29,531 nucleotides of DNA from an uncultured Oscillospiraceae bacterium (GCA_905193585.1 CAJJPG010000009.1:1-29531), one strand, 5' to 3'. Counted from the first letter of the stretch, positions 1-8,028 are shown. Translations and numbers: made by a program. The notes: generated from the letters alone by a model not told the origin.

Positions 1-525
1 GCCCTTTCCTCGTCCATTTCCTCCATGGCGGGACAGAATATCGGCGCGAAAAAATACGACCGCGCAAAAAAGACCATGTGGATTGGTATGGGCTTTGCTC
101 TTGCCCTTTCGGTGGTGGTTTTCGGGCTTGTAAATCTTTTCCCGAATCAGATAATGGGTATTTTCCTTAATAAAAACTCTCTTTCGGGAACCGACCTTGA
201 GCTTTACGAGCAATGTGTGGAAATCGGTGCCAAGTATATTTCCCTTTGCAGCTTTGACTATCTTTTTGCCTGCGTTTTCTTCTGCACAAACGGACTTGCA
301 ACCGGGTCGGGGCACACCATGTTTTCTCTTGTGAATTCGGCCATAAACGCCTTTGTGTTCCGCGTGCCCATGGCCTATATTTTCTCCATGAGCTGGGGTC
401 TTAACATGGGGCTTACGGGAATTGCGGCTGCCATGGGATTTGCTCCCATTGTGTCGGCGATTATCGGCGTTGTGTATATCCAAACCGGCAGGTGGAAGAA
501 GTCTAAAATAGCGGTTACGGAATAA
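1..525 (+). CDS. MATE family multidrug/cation efflux protein, 3' part
   Basis: The reading frame is open from the first base of the window, so the 5' end of the gene lies outside it. The methionine at 25 is internal. The visible 174 residues begin ALSSSISSMAGQNIGAKK, which matches the conserved MATE segment (SxxAGQNxGAxx) at the start of the second half of the protein. Hydrophobic segments follow (about residues 27-45, 75-97, 100-125 and 130-160), and the tail is short and basic. This is roughly the last 40 percent of a normal MATE pump of about 450 residues. MATE proteins are inner-membrane antiporters that use a sodium or proton gradient to export cationic drugs or metabolites. The substrate cannot be read from the sequence. 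No clear terminator follows; the next element is the tRNA promoter. Confidence 0.85.
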   Translation, partial: ALSSSISSMAGQNIGAKKYDRAKKTMWIGMGFALALSVVVFGLVNLFPNQIMGIFLNKNSLSGTDLELYEQCVEIGAKYISLCSFDYLFACVFFCTNGLATGSGHTMFSLVNSAINAFVFRVPMAYIFSMSWGLNMGLTGIAAAMGFAPIVSAIIGVVYIQTGRWKKSKIAVTE

Positions 526-582
526 AGATTTTCACACAAAACCTCAAAGAAAAAATAAAATGAAAATTTTTTAAAAAAAGAC

Positions 583-611
583 TTGCAATTTGTCCTCTCT
601 TGTGGTAATAT
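583..611 (+). promoter_or_regulatory. Sigma-A-type promoter for tRNA-Ala
   Basis: TTGCAA at 583-588 and TAATAT at 606-611 are separated by exactly 17 bases. The predicted start of transcription is about 25 bases upstream of the tRNA. This suggests the tRNA is transcribed on its own and not as part of the MATE transcript. Confidence 0.6.
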
Positions 612-642
612 ACCTTTGCCGTCAGAGAGAGGGCAAAAATTT

Positions 643-718
643 GGGGCATTAGCTCAGCTGGGAGAGCGCTACACTGGCAGTGTAGAGGTCAGCGGTTCGA
701 TCCCGCTATGCTCCACCA
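643..718 (+). tRNA. tRNA-Ala (anticodon GGC)
   Basis: A complete 76-base cloverleaf. The acceptor arm GGGGCAT/ATGCTCC contains a G3:U70 wobble, the classic alanine identity pair. The D arm GCTC...GAGC, a 5-bp anticodon stem CTACA/TGTAG with loop CTGGCAG, and a T arm AGCGG-TTCGATC-CCGCT are all intact. The anticodon GGC is at 676-678 and reads GCC/GCU codons. The CCA end is encoded in the DNA. Confidence 0.97.
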
Positions 719-720
719 AA

Positions 721-751
721 AATCCCGTTCACAAAAGTGAGCGGGATTTTT
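721..751 (+). terminator. Rho-independent terminator of tRNA-Ala
   Basis: A 12-bp stem (721-732 with 737-748, one G:U pair) has an AAAA loop and runs into a T tract. It begins three bases after the CCA end of the tRNA. Confidence 0.85.
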
Positions 752-776
752 ACTTTTTACCTCAAATAAAATACAA

Positions 777-804
777 CGGCGGCGAAGGCTACCCCTCGCC
801 GCCG
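777..804 (-). terminator. GC-rich inverted repeat, possible terminator
   Basis: CGGCGGCGA at 777-785 and TCGCCGCCG at 796-804 form a perfect 9-bp stem. It lies 17 bases beyond the stop codon of the minus-strand gene at 822-1364. Read on the minus strand, the tract after it (TTGTATTTTATTT) is only partly T-rich, so the terminator role is likely but not certain. Confidence 0.45.
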
Positions 805-821
805 AAACTCAGACCTTTATT

Positions 822-1364
822 CTATTCTTCTAAAAACCCTATTTCGGTCATTATGCCGGATAATTTTTCCATTTGTTCATCATTCCCCGAACATTTTTCA
901 AGCGCTGCAAGAGCCTTGTCCTTTAAGGTTTTCTTATCGGTTAAATCATCATACATTTTTTCATAAAATTTCAGCGCTTGTTGGTTTGTTGCTTCCCTGC
1001 AACGAACAATCTCGCCTATGGCTTTTGCTTTTTCCTGACCCGCAATATCGCCGGGGTCGGATTTCGGCATTAGGGCAAGCTGCTCTAACGCACTGTGAAT
1101 ATATTCTGTGTCATTTATTATTTGTTCCGCTTTATCAAGAACATATTTAATTGTTAATTTATCTTTAGCTTTCGCCGCCTTTGTGTCTGGCATATCATTA
1201 TCCTCCGATTTCAAATTCGGCGGGTGCAGCAAGCATATTTTGTTTTCTTCTATATAATGCGCCCTGCCGTTTTTAACAAGACCCTTCGCCCTTTTAGGGT
1301 AGGTCGCTTCGTATTCATTTCCTTTTTCATCCACTACAATAATGTTTTTTTCTATGGGTATCAT
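822..1364 (-). CDS. Protein of unknown function with RRXRR-like N-terminal motif
   Basis: The protein has 180 residues. The first 50 (MIPIEKNIIVVDEKGNEYEA, then a YPKRAKGLVKNGRAH motif at about 22-36) resemble the small RRXRR-type domain, in which a basic RA..LxxNGRA segment follows a VVDxxGN strand. That domain is best known at the N-terminus of IscB-like and HNH-nuclease proteins. No nuclease domain follows here. The remainder is helical and charged (about residues 55-180) and looks all-alpha with no recognised catalytic motif. Similar short standalone proteins occur in Clostridia as far as I recall, with no assigned function. A promoter sits at 1426-1454. The start codon lies inside a small palindrome (GGGTATGATACCC) and has no well-spaced Shine-Dalgarno, so the start is the least certain part. 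Confidence 0.6.
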   Translation of the reverse strand: MIPIEKNIIVVDEKGNEYEATYPKRAKGLVKNGRAHYIEENKICLLHPPNLKSEDNDMPDTKAAKAKDKLTIKYVLDKAEQIINDTEYIHSALEQLALMPKSDPGDIAGQEKAKAIGEIVRCREATNQQALKFYEKMYDDLTDKKTLKDKALAALEKCSGNDEQMEKLSGIMTEIGFLEE

Positions 1365-1425
1365 ACCCTGTGTAAATGATGTAAAGCTGTTTTTTGTTAT
1401 GGGTGCCGTCCCCGTTTACAAACAA

Positions 1426-1454
1426 ATTATAACATATTGTTTTTGAGTAATCAA
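1426..1454 (-). promoter_or_regulatory. Promoter for the RRXRR-like gene
   Basis: On the minus strand TTGATT (1449-1454) and TATAAT (1426-1431) are separated by 17 bases. The predicted leader before the ATG at 1364 is about 55 bases. Confidence 0.7.
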
Positions 1455-1506
1455 CCGATATTTAAAATCAGATAAAAGATATTGTCAATCGGACAAAGAT
1501 TTACTG

Positions 1507-1535
1507 TTGTACAGTCTGCCGTATTATGTTAAAAT
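1507..1535 (+). promoter_or_regulatory. Promoter for the AraC cassette
   Basis: TTGTAC (1507-1512), a 17-base spacer and TAAAAT (1530-1535) lie just upstream of the AraC gene. This is back-to-back with the minus-strand promoter at 1426-1454, so the two genes are divergent and may share regulation. Confidence 0.6.
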
Positions 1536-1558
1536 AATTTCGGTAAGGTGGGAAAAGT

Positions 1559-2503
1559 ATGCAGCACATAACGGTAGGCAGGAAATACAACGAAGGTAAG
1601 GTTGCAAAAATTGAGTGCGTTAGAAATGACCGACTTCGAAACATTGACATAAAAGACAAATGCTTTTTGCTGATCATTCTGACTGCCGGTAAGTTGGAAT
1701 TTAAAGTAGAAAACGAGCAGTTTTGCACCGCAGCACCGGCGTTTATCTGCTTTGACGAAACGCAAAACCCTGTTCTTATTTCAAAGCAAAAAGCACAGTA
1801 TACCTGTATTTACTTTCATCCCGAATTTTTAAATGTTAATATGTCCTTTGAACTGTTGCGAAAAAAAGAGTACGTAGATAATGCCTCAACGCACGATTTG
1901 TTTTTGTTAAAGCCGTTTACCGATAAGGCTTATGTTATACCCATAGCCGAGGCGCAGTTGGATAAAATCACGCAGGCGGCAGAGTTTATGCAAGAGGAAC
2001 TTCAAAATCAGCGCGACTGGTACTGGTCCTGCCGAGGGCGCTCGTATTTTATGGAAATTATTATTGCTTTAGAGCGTATGTACGGGCTGATTGGGTACGG
2101 TGTAACTCACCAAAAATCGGACAATACGCCTATTATAAAAAACGCAAAGCTGCGCGACGCGGTATTGTATATCGAAAGTCGATTTGATGAAAGCATTACG
2201 CTACCCGATATAGCAAAAGCCGCTGGAATGAACCACACAACGCTTACGGCGCTGATGAAAGAGGAACTGGGGCTTACGGCAATAGAATACCTTATGAAAT
2301 ACCGTATAACCGTTGCCGAAAAGCAGCTTGAATTTACAAGCGTGCCGATAAAAGATATTGCGAATATGACAGGCTTTAAAACCGTTCAGCATTTCAGCCG
2401 TGTTTTTAAATCCCAAACCGGCGCCGCCCCGGCAGAGTTTCGGAAAAACGCCGTGCAAAAACGAAAGGATGATTTGAATGGAAAACAGAATAGCAGAGCT
2501 TGA
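1559..2503 (+). CDS. AraC family transcriptional regulator
   Basis: The protein has 314 residues. The N-terminal part (about 1-115) is strand-rich and consistent with an AraC-type cupin sensor domain. The C-terminal part (about 195-300) is a double helix-turn-helix of the AraC/XylS type: ITLPDIAKAAGMNHTTLTAL is the first HTH, and VPIKDIANMTGFKTVQHFSR the second, followed by the typical KSQTGAAPAEFRK end. The start is set by AAGGTGGG at 1545-1552, six bases before the ATG. The gene leads a plus-strand cassette and overlaps the next gene by 26 bases. The likely role is local control of the following three genes and perhaps of the divergent gene at 822-1364; the ligand is unknown. Confidence 0.9.
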   Translation: MQHITVGRKYNEGKVAKIECVRNDRLRNIDIKDKCFLLIILTAGKLEFKVENEQFCTAAPAFICFDETQNPVLISKQKAQYTCIYFHPEFLNVNMSFELLRKKEYVDNASTHDLFLLKPFTDKAYVIPIAEAQLDKITQAAEFMQEELQNQRDWYWSCRGRSYFMEIIIALERMYGLIGYGVTHQKSDNTPIIKNAKLRDAVLYIESRFDESITLPDIAKAAGMNHTTLTALMKEELGLTAIEYLMKYRITVAEKQLEFTSVPIKDIANMTGFKTVQHFSRVFKSQTGAAPAEFRKNAVQKRKDDLNGKQNSRA

Positions 2504-2894
2504 GAAAAGAATTTCAGAGCTTGAAGAAAAGCTGGAAAATATGATGATTTATTCCGATGGAGCAAATGTATCGTTTAATAATTCTAATATAAATATGCTG
2601 CAAATTCTCGGTGACGGAGCAAATGTTGCGCTTGAAAATGTGCCGCTTGACAGTGTGGAAATTTCCGGTGACGGAAACAATGTAGCCTTTTCCGATTGCC
2701 CAATCGCCATTTGCGCAAATGGAAACGAAGATGACATTGACAATATTGAGGACAGAGCCGACGATTTAGATTGCCGCATAGAAGACATAAAATGCGCGGC
2801 ACTGGACGCGAAAGCGATTTTAGACGAAGTGCAGACGCATTTTGATAAGCTCTCGACCGAAATTGAAAGCCTGAAAGCCGAAAGCGAGGAATAA
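2478..2894 (+). CDS. Coiled-coil protein with three 19-residue repeats, function unknown
   Basis: The protein has 138 residues, is strongly acidic and has no signal peptide. Three parts are visible. Residues 2-22 are a heptad coiled coil (IAELEKRISELEEKLE). Residues 26-79 contain three repeats of 19 residues with the pattern [S/G]DG(A/N)NVxF/L..., with the Asp at 27, 46 and 65; they look like short parallel beta-solenoid turns. Residues 86-137 are a second long helix or coiled coil. The ATG lies inside the end of the AraC gene (26-base overlap), preceded by AAAGGA, so translation is probably coupled to the regulator. The next gene starts two bases after its stop. I do not recognise a family; the layout suggests an oligomeric scaffold or small adaptor, which is inference. 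Confidence 0.75.
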   Translation: MENRIAELEKRISELEEKLENMMIYSDGANVSFNNSNINMLQILGDGANVALENVPLDSVEISGDGNNVAFSDCPIAICANGNEDDIDNIEDRADDLDCRIEDIKCAALDAKAILDEVQTHFDKLSTEIESLKAESEE

Positions 2895-2896
2895 AA

Positions 2897-3484
2897 ATGC
2901 GCGCTCCGTTTCAGATTTTAGCCGTTCCCTACCGTTTTATAAAAGGTGAATTGTGCTTTTGCGTGTTTCGTCGCGCAGACTCTGACATTTGGCAATTTAT
3001 TGCCGGCGGCGGTGAGAATAACGAAAAACCGTCGGACGCCGCCCTGCGCGAAATCAAGGAAGAAACCGGCGTGACAGCCGAAAAACTCACCGAACTTAAA
3101 AGTGTCGCTTTCGTTCCGGCGGAAATTGTGACGGAAACCATGCGCGCGCATTGGGACAAAAATATCTTTGTTATACCCGAATACAGCTTTGCGTTTGAGT
3201 GCAACGCCGACCCTACCATTTCACACGAACACTGCGAATATAAATGGCTGCCGTATGATGTGGGTCGAAAACTACTAAAATGGGATTCTAACAAAGTGGC
3301 AATGTATGAGGCTATGTGTAGATTAAATTCGGGAATGAATTGTAATACAAAAACTTTTATAATTAACGGGAAAATAACTGTTAATGATAATACAAGTCTT
3401 GAGGAGCTTTGTAAACTGTTCAATCAATTTCAAGATGAAAACAGTTTCGGTTTTAACGGGAGCATAAGAGATGAAAACCGATAA
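2897..3484 (+). CDS. NUDIX hydrolase with C-terminal extension
   Basis: The protein has 195 residues. A complete Nudix box lies at residues 37-59: Gly37, Glu43, then REIKEETGV from 51, matching GX5EX7REUXEEXGU. The magnesium-binding glutamates E52, E55 and E56 are all present. NUDIX enzymes cleave nucleoside diphosphates linked to another group (dNTPs, ADP-ribose, Ap4A, NAD and similar); the substrate cannot be assigned here. The domain fills about residues 1-145. The last 50 residues (from about 148) form an Asn-rich tail that is not part of the fold. The gene begins two bases after the repeat protein and overlaps the GNAT gene by 14 bases, so it belongs to the AraC cassette. Confidence 0.9.
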   Translation: MRAPFQILAVPYRFIKGELCFCVFRRADSDIWQFIAGGGENNEKPSDAALREIKEETGVTAEKLTELKSVAFVPAEIVTETMRAHWDKNIFVIPEYSFAFECNADPTISHEHCEYKWLPYDVGRKLLKWDSNKVAMYEAMCRLNSGMNCNTKTFIINGKITVNDNTSLEELCKLFNQFQDENSFGFNGSIRDENR

Positions 3485-3902
3485 AATAAAAATTCGTTTA
3501 GGCACTGAAAACGACAAACAAAAACTATTGAACAACCACCACGGTCTTGACAAATTTTTCTTCGGAGACGGGCGGCTTGTTATTGCCGAAAATGGGAATG
3601 ACATTGTGGGTTTTCTTTTGGCGCATAAAAGAAAAATTTCCGCCCCCGTAGAGGCGGAAGAAATGTTTATCAACTATATTACCGTATTTGAGCCGGAGCT
3701 GCGCTGCCGCGGCATAGGAACGCAAATGATTCAAAGAATAATTGAAATTGCAAGAGCGGAACAGGTGTACCAAATACACGCCAAGGTAAAAATAGAAAAT
3801 GTGCCATCGCACCGTTTATGGCTCAAAAATAAATTTTCAATAAGTCCCGCGCAAATGCCTGACGGCAATATTGCAGTCTCATTTGTCGGTTATGTTTTAT
3901 GA
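3471..3902 (+). CDS. GNAT family N-acetyltransferase
   Basis: The protein has 143 residues, the usual size of a single GNAT domain. The acetyl-CoA pyrophosphate-binding loop is seen as RCRGIGT at 78-84, preceded by the beta-4 strand FINYITV (66-72) and followed by the alpha-3 helix. The C-terminal motif B region (SHRLWLKNKFSI, about 113-124) is the usual NxxAxxLYxxxGF-like segment in a divergent form. It should transfer an acetyl group from acetyl-CoA to an amine; the substrate is unknown. It overlaps the NUDIX gene by 14 bases and is the last gene of the cassette. No hairpin terminator is evident in the 16 bases before the convergent lipoprotein gene. Confidence 0.85.
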   Translation: MKTDKIKIRLGTENDKQKLLNNHHGLDKFFFGDGRLVIAENGNDIVGFLLAHKRKISAPVEAEEMFINYITVFEPELRCRGIGTQMIQRIIEIARAEQVYQIHAKVKIENVPSHRLWLKNKFSISPAQMPDGNIAVSFVGYVL

Positions 3903-3918
3903 TATTATAAAATTATTC

Positions 3919-4539
3919 TCACTTTGTCTGACCGTTATCCGCATAAAGGAATCCGTCCACAAGCGTATCGTCCTGTCGGTAATACAGCTTTCCGTCCTTT
4001 GAATAAAAGGTCTTGTTATCCTCATCGCAAATAATGCTCACCCGCGGGCAATACGCGGTTTTCTCTCCGTCAACCGTATACACTGTTGCGTCCACACGGG
4101 CATAAATTTTCTCAATATATTTACTTAAATGTATAGTGAAATCGGTATATACAACCTTTGTACCCGGCTCAATCATTGACGGATTCATTCTCTGGGTCAT
4201 TTCATTTCCTCTTTCGTCCAAATCACTCTTTATACCGAGATAGGAATCACTGTCAATATAAAACCGACGCGGCGCACCCTTGCCCCAATAACCGCCTAGG
4301 CATTTTATCTTTTGTTTGCCGTATTTTTCGGGAATCACTATATCGGTTTTTTCCGGGTCGCCGTCCCAGGCATAGCCGGATACCGCCGCGCCGTCGGGAT
4401 TGTATTCTGACATTGACATAAAGTAGCTGCCGTACATAATATTCATATCGCTCACGGTATCTTCATAGCAGTATGCCGTACATCCGCAAAGCAATAGAGA
4501 TATAAAAACGCTAAGTGCCAAAATCAACGGTTTTTTCAT
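3919..4539 (-). CDS. Putative lipoprotein, function unknown
   Basis: The preferred start at 4539 gives 206 residues beginning MKKPLILALSVFISLLLCGC. This is a textbook lipoprotein signal: a basic N-terminus, a hydrophobic core and a lipobox LCGC with Cys20 as the lipidated residue. The reading frame is open further upstream (to 4665), but that would run into the ABC transporter gene. A GGGG/GAGGG stretch lies just before the ATG. The mature part is hydrophilic with several beta-strand-like segments and resembles no family I can name. It starts 25 bases after the stop of the exporter gene 4565-6301, so it may be cotranscribed with the exporter and sit on the outer face of the membrane near it. 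It is the last gene of the long minus-strand block. Confidence 0.75.
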   Translation of the reverse strand: MKKPLILALSVFISLLLCGCTAYCYEDTVSDMNIMYGSYFMSMSEYNPDGAAVSGYAWDGDPEKTDIVIPEKYGKQKIKCLGGYWGKGAPRRFYIDSDSYLGIKSDLDERGNEMTQRMNPSMIEPGTKVVYTDFTIHLSKYIEKIYARVDATVYTVDGEKTAYCPRVSIICDEDNKTFYSKDGKLYYRQDDTLVDGFLYADNGQTK

Positions 4540-4564
4540 TCCCTCAACCCCAATAAAACACTGT

Positions 4565-6301
4565 CTATATATTTTTATGCGCAAACTGGCTATTATATAA
4601 TTCCGCGTAAAAGCCGTTCTTTTTGAGCAGCTCCTCATGCCTGCCCTGCTCGTAAACCATGCCATCCTTCATAACGAGTATGCAGTCGGCATCGCGTATT
4701 GTTGAAAGCCTGTGCGCCACAACAAATGAGGTCCTGCCCTCCAAAAGCCGCGTAAATGCGTCCTGCACCTTTATTTCGGTGCGGGTATCTATTGAAGATG
4801 TAGCCTCGTCAAGTATGAGCATGGGCGGCTTTAAAAGCATTACGCGCGCTATGCACAAAAGCTGACGTTCACCCTCCGACAATCCGTCATCGTCCGCAAT
4901 AACGGTATCGTAGCCTTTTTCAAGCCTTTTAATAAACCCATGCGCGCGCGCCGCCTTTGCCGCGGCTATGATTTCCTCATCGGTCGCGTCCGCTTTACCG
5001 AAGGCAATGTTCTCCCGCACCGTGCCGTTTTTAATCCAGGTATCCTGCAAGACCATTCCGAAATGCTCGCGCAGGCTGCGGCGAGTAATGTCTCTTATGT
5101 CCGTTCCGTCCACGGTGATTGAGCCGCCGTCAACATCGTAAAACCTTAAAAGCAGATTTATAAGCGTGGTTTTGCCGCACCCCGTGGGGCCTACCACGGC
5201 TATTTTTTTGCCCGCAGGGGCTGAAAAATCAAAGCCGCTTATAAACTTTTTATCCTTATTATAAGAGAAAGCAACATCATTGAACGAAACATCCCCGCGC
5301 GGGTTTTCAAGTTCTGCGTTACCCGCATCCGAAATTTCAGGTTTTTCGTCAATCAGTTCAAAAAGCCGTGCCGCGCAGGCAAGCGCGTTTTGCAGCTCGG
5401 TTACAACGCCCGATATTTCGTTAAACGGCTTTGTATACTGGTTTGAGTAGGCTAAAAAGCTGGCAAAGCCGCCCACCGTGAGCATTCCCTTTATTGCGAA
5501 AAATCCGCCCGAAAGCCCCACCGCCGCATATATAAGGTTATTTATAAACCGTGTTGTTGGGTTGGTGAGTGAAGAAAAGAACACCGCGCGCAGCGAATAT
5601 TTTCTGAGCCGTTCGTTTACCTCGCCGAACCTTTCGTTCGCCCTTTTTTCATAGGAAAACGCCTGAACGGTTTTTTGGTTCTGAATCATTTCGTTTATAA
5701 GCGCGGTCTGCTCGCCGCGTGTTTCACTCTGCTTTTTAAACATATCGTAGGTGCTTTTTGCAATATACCGCGCGGTGAAAAGCGAAATGGGCGTGAGTAC
5801 CACCACAATAAGTGTTATTACGGGGGAAATCGTCAGCATAAAGATAAGCGTTACGGCTATTGTTATAACGCCCGTAAAAAGCTGCGAAAAGCCTAAAATA
5901 AGTCCGTCGGCAAATTGCTCGGCATCGGCTATAACGCGGCTTACAATATCGCCGTAGGGGTGTCTGTCGATATACGCCACGGGCAGCCTTTGTATATGGC
6001 TGAACGCGCGGCTGCGAATGTTTTTAACGGTGTCGTATGCAATTTTATTATTGATAATGCTCATTATCCACTGCAAAACGCCGCCCGCCGCCGCGCAGAT
6101 GAAAATTTTAATAAGCGCGGGCGTAATTACCGCCATATCTACCTTGCCGCCCGTCATTCCGTCAATTGCGTCGCCCGCCAGCACTGGAATATACAGGTTA
6201 AACACCACGCTTGCGGCAGAGAGCAGCAGCGAAACCGCTATAAGCGCTCTTGACCGCCCGATATCAGCCACAACCCGCATTAAAACAGATTTGTTTTTCA
6301 T
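4565..6301 (-). CDS. ABC exporter half-transporter, catalytically competent subunit
   Basis: The protein has 578 residues: a six-helix membrane domain (about 15-310) fused to an ATPase domain (about 335-570), the type IV (ABCB-like) exporter layout. Walker A GPTGCGKT is at 371-378 and Walker B MLILDE at 494-499 with the catalytic Glu499. The switch histidine is His530. The signature is LSEGE (474-478) in place of LSGGQ. The partner upstream has the mirror-image defects, so the two should form a heterodimer with one working and one degenerate ATP site, as known for BmrC/BmrD and TM287/288. The start codon overlaps the stop of the partner gene by four bases (ATGA), so translation is coupled. 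It is likely a multidrug or lipid/peptide exporter; the substrate is not readable. Confidence 0.93.
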   Translation of the reverse strand: MKNKSVLMRVVADIGRSRALIAVSLLLSAASVVFNLYIPVLAGDAIDGMTGGKVDMAVITPALIKIFICAAAGGVLQWIMSIINNKIAYDTVKNIRSRAFSHIQRLPVAYIDRHPYGDIVSRVIADAEQFADGLILGFSQLFTGVITIAVTLIFMLTISPVITLIVVVLTPISLFTARYIAKSTYDMFKKQSETRGEQTALINEMIQNQKTVQAFSYEKRANERFGEVNERLRKYSLRAVFFSSLTNPTTRFINNLIYAAVGLSGGFFAIKGMLTVGGFASFLAYSNQYTKPFNEISGVVTELQNALACAARLFELIDEKPEISDAGNAELENPRGDVSFNDVAFSYNKDKKFISGFDFSAPAGKKIAVVGPTGCGKTTLINLLLRFYDVDGGSITVDGTDIRDITRRSLREHFGMVLQDTWIKNGTVRENIAFGKADATDEEIIAAAKAARAHGFIKRLEKGYDTVIADDDGLSEGERQLLCIARVMLLKPPMLILDEATSSIDTRTEIKVQDAFTRLLEGRTSFVVAHRLSTIRDADCILVMKDGMVYEQGRHEELLKKNGFYAELYNSQFAHKNI

Positions 6302-8019
6302 TGCTCTTCCTCCACGTCAGGCTGGGACGCGCATATTTCCCTGTATACCTCGCAATTTTCTCTGAGCTCTTTATCGGTACCTGTGCCCGCTATATGCCCT
6401 TCGTCAAGCACTATTATCATATCCGCCCCCCTGATAGCCGAAACGCGCTGCGAAACGGTTATTACGGTGGGTCTAAATTCAAGCGAGCGCAGCGCTGTAT
6501 CCAAAGCGGCGCTTGTAGCGTAGTCAAGGGCGCTTGAAGCGTCATCAAGTATTAAAATTTCGGGGCGGCGCACAAGCGCGCGCGCAATGGTAAGCCTTTG
6601 CTTTTGCCCGCCCGATAGATTTCTGCCGTCCTGCTCAAGCTCGTAATCAAGCTGACCTTGCTTTTCTTCAACCATATTTTTCGCCTGCGCGGCGGTCAGC
6701 GCCTGCCAGATTTCATCATCTGTCGCGTTTTCGTTGCCCATTAAAATATTATCCCTTACAGTGCCCTTAAAAAGCACCTTTTTCTGCGGCACAACGCCTA
6801 TTTTTGCGCGCAGCGCGTTAATATCGTAATCCCTTACGTCCTGCCCGTCAACCCAAACGCTGCCGTCCGTAACATCATAAAACCTCGGAATAAGGTTTAT
6901 AAGCGAGGTTTTGCCCGAGCCTGTTGACCCTATTATTCCGTAGTTCTTGCCGCGTTCAAGCCTTAAATTTATGCTGTCAAGCGCGCTTTCGCCGCTGCCG
7001 TAGGAAAGTGTAGCGTTTTTAAACTCTACCGAGCAGTCCTGCTTTTCGCCATCGGTCACGGTGCCCGATTGCATTTCGGGCTTAATATCCAGCACCGCCT
7101 GAATACGGTTGCCGCAGGCTACCGATTTTGTAACGCTGATAATAAGGCTTGCAAGCTTTATAAGCTCAATTAAAATTTGCGACATATAGTTATACTGCGC
7201 CACCACGTCGCCGCTGCTCATATTGCCCGAGCCCACACGCAGAGCGCCCGTGTAAATAAGCGCAATAACCGCAAAATTTACAAGCGCAAAGGTTGCGGGG
7301 TTCATAATTGCCGATATTTTACCGACCTTTATCTGCATATTGTTCAAAAGCTCGTTTTTGGTATCAAAATCGGAAATTTCCTCGTTTTCTTTGCAAAACG
7401 CCCTTATAACGCGCGTGCCGAGCAGGTTTTCGCGCGTTTTACCGAGCAGACCGTCCAGCCGCTGCTGCACCTTTTTATACAGCGGAATACAAACAAGCAT
7501 TACCGCAAACACAACCGCCGCCAGCACAGGCACTGCCACCGTGAATACCACCGCCGAGCCGGGGTCTACGGTAAACGCCATTATAACCGCGCCGAAAACT
7601 ACGAAAGGCGAACGCAAAACAAGGCGCAGAGTAAGGTTTGTACCCGTCTGCACCTGGTTAATATCCCCAGTAAGCCTGGTTATAAGGGTTGAAGCGCCGA
7701 GCGAATCGAGCTGCGAAAACGAAAGGCTTTCTATATGCGAAAAAAGCTTACTGCGAATATCGGTCGCAAAGCCCACCGCCGCCTCTGCCGAAAAATACTG
7801 AGCCACTACTGCGCACAAAAGCCCTCCTACCGCAAAAAGCGCCAGCACGCCGCACATTTTTAAAATATAGGGCTTATCCCCCGCCGTTATGCCGTTATCG
7901 ATTATTTTCGCCACAACAAGCGGCACGGTAAGCTCAAAAATAACCTCTATAAGCTTAATGAGCGGCCCTAATATACATTCCTTTTTATAATTTTTTAAAA
8001 GGCGCAAAAGTCTTAACAT
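6298..8019 (-). CDS. ABC exporter half-transporter, degenerate-site subunit
   Basis: The protein has 573 residues: membrane domain about 10-305, ATPase domain about 330-560. Walker A GSTGSGKT (364-371) and a canonical signature LSGGQ (468-472) are intact. Walker B ends ILILDD, with Asp493 where the catalytic Glu belongs, and the H-loop carries Gln524 in place of His (TVSQRVSAIR). These are the hallmarks of the degenerate half of a heterodimeric exporter. Its LSGGQ complements the working Walker A/B of the subunit at 4565-6301. The start is supported by AGGAG six bases before the ATG. It follows the SGNH hydrolase gene by nine bases. Confidence 0.93.
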   Translation of the reverse strand: MLRLLRLLKNYKKECILGPLIKLIEVIFELTVPLVVAKIIDNGITAGDKPYILKMCGVLALFAVGGLLCAVVAQYFSAEAAVGFATDIRSKLFSHIESLSFSQLDSLGASTLITRLTGDINQVQTGTNLTLRLVLRSPFVVFGAVIMAFTVDPGSAVVFTVAVPVLAAVVFAVMLVCIPLYKKVQQRLDGLLGKTRENLLGTRVIRAFCKENEEISDFDTKNELLNNMQIKVGKISAIMNPATFALVNFAVIALIYTGALRVGSGNMSSGDVVAQYNYMSQILIELIKLASLIISVTKSVACGNRIQAVLDIKPEMQSGTVTDGEKQDCSVEFKNATLSYGSGESALDSINLRLERGKNYGIIGSTGSGKTSLINLIPRFYDVTDGSVWVDGQDVRDYDINALRAKIGVVPQKKVLFKGTVRDNILMGNENATDDEIWQALTAAQAKNMVEEKQGQLDYELEQDGRNLSGGQKQRLTIARALVRRPEILILDDASSALDYATSAALDTALRSLEFRPTVITVSQRVSAIRGADMIIVLDEGHIAGTGTDKELRENCEVYREICASQPDVEEEQ

Positions 8020-8028
8020 ACATTACTC

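Noticed and set aside
583..966. Open frame of 127 codons across the tRNA
   Set aside because: It runs through the promoter, tRNA-Ala and terminator; no ribosome-binding site and no protein-like pattern.
643..3918. Genomic island integrated at tRNA-Ala
   Set aside because: No integrase, and no repeat of the tRNA 3' end was found downstream up to the lipoprotein gene.
7177..7801. Two overlapping plus-strand frames of 171 and 153 codons
   Set aside because: Antisense to an unmistakable ABC transporter; skewed His/Arg/Thr/Ser composition.
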